5,988 nucleotides of DNA from Litoreibacter sp. (lineage in GTDB: Bacteria; Pseudomonadota; Alphaproteobacteria; Rhodobacterales; Rhodobacteraceae): the NCBI GenBank assembly GCA_013042765.1, contig JABDPP010000172.1, positions 1 to 5,988 on the forward strand, given 5' to 3'. Positions 5,941-5,988 of the stretch are shown piece after piece. Numbering within the stretch: the first letter of the stretch is position 1; every line of letters starts with the position of its first letter. Made by a program: the position numbers and the translations under genes. The notes beneath the pieces were generated by a model. That model was not told the DNA's origin. It searched no databases and saw only the letters and a program-made list of their open reading frames with translations.

Positions 5941-5988
5941 TTAGTCGCGAGGCGGCGTGATCAGACCCTTCTGAACAGCGTCGCGTGC
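5941..5988 (-). CDS. Possible 3' end of a convergent gene (partial)
   Basis: On the minus strand a frame enters from the window edge and encodes ARDAVQKGLITPPRD before a TAA stop at 5941-5943. The amino acid composition is plausible for a protein C-terminus, and the position, tail-to-tail with ytoQ across a terminator that could work both ways, fits a convergent gene. Only 15 residues are visible, so neither the coding status nor a family can be settled. A random frame of this length is quite possible. Confidence 0.33.
   Translation of the reverse strand, partial: ARDAVQKGLITPPRD

Overview
This window is a chromosomal housekeeping segment from an alphaproteobacterium. The best fit is the order Rhodobacterales (Roseobacter/Rhodobacter group). 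I infer this from the gene order (pyruvate kinase, a small membrane protein, rpmI, rplT, pheS, pheT, ytoQ), the moderately high GC of the genes, and the alphaproteobacterial character of PheS and PheT. No database search was run, so the placement rests on recognition of the sequences.

Layout. Positions 2-244 hold the last 80 codons of pyruvate kinase (pyk). A two-helix membrane protein of 74 residues follows at 275-499. A sigma70-like promoter near 528-556 precedes rpmI (635-835) and rplT (848-1210), the genes for ribosomal proteins L35 and L20. This pair ends at a clear intrinsic terminator (1241-1272). A short leader containing a strong inverted repeat (1337-1361) then leads to pheS (1379-2461), the alpha subunit of phenylalanyl-tRNA synthetase.

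The pheS-pheT junction is unusual. The two subunit genes lie 506 bases apart instead of adjacent. The gap carries a small gene on the opposite strand (2572-2757) for a 61-residue protein with a signal-peptide-like N-terminus and a near-ideal ribosome binding site. It also holds a 9-bp perfect hairpin just after pheS and an AT-richer stretch with an imperfect inverted repeat. pheT (2968-5376) is intact and has the tRNA-binding, B3/B4 editing, B5 and anticodon-binding domains. It is followed closely by ytoQ (5404-5853), a family of unknown function that looks related to nucleoside 2-deoxyribosyltransferases. A strong terminator (5879-5921) closes this unit. The last 48 bases may be the 3' end of a convergent minus-strand gene.

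Together the genes serve translation (two 50S proteins and both subunits of PheRS) and the end of glycolysis (pyk). I see no insertion sequence, tRNA or rRNA gene, CRISPR array or phage gene. The least explained parts are the pheS-pheT spacer with its antisense gene, the inverted repeat in front of pheS, and the linkage of ytoQ to pheT.
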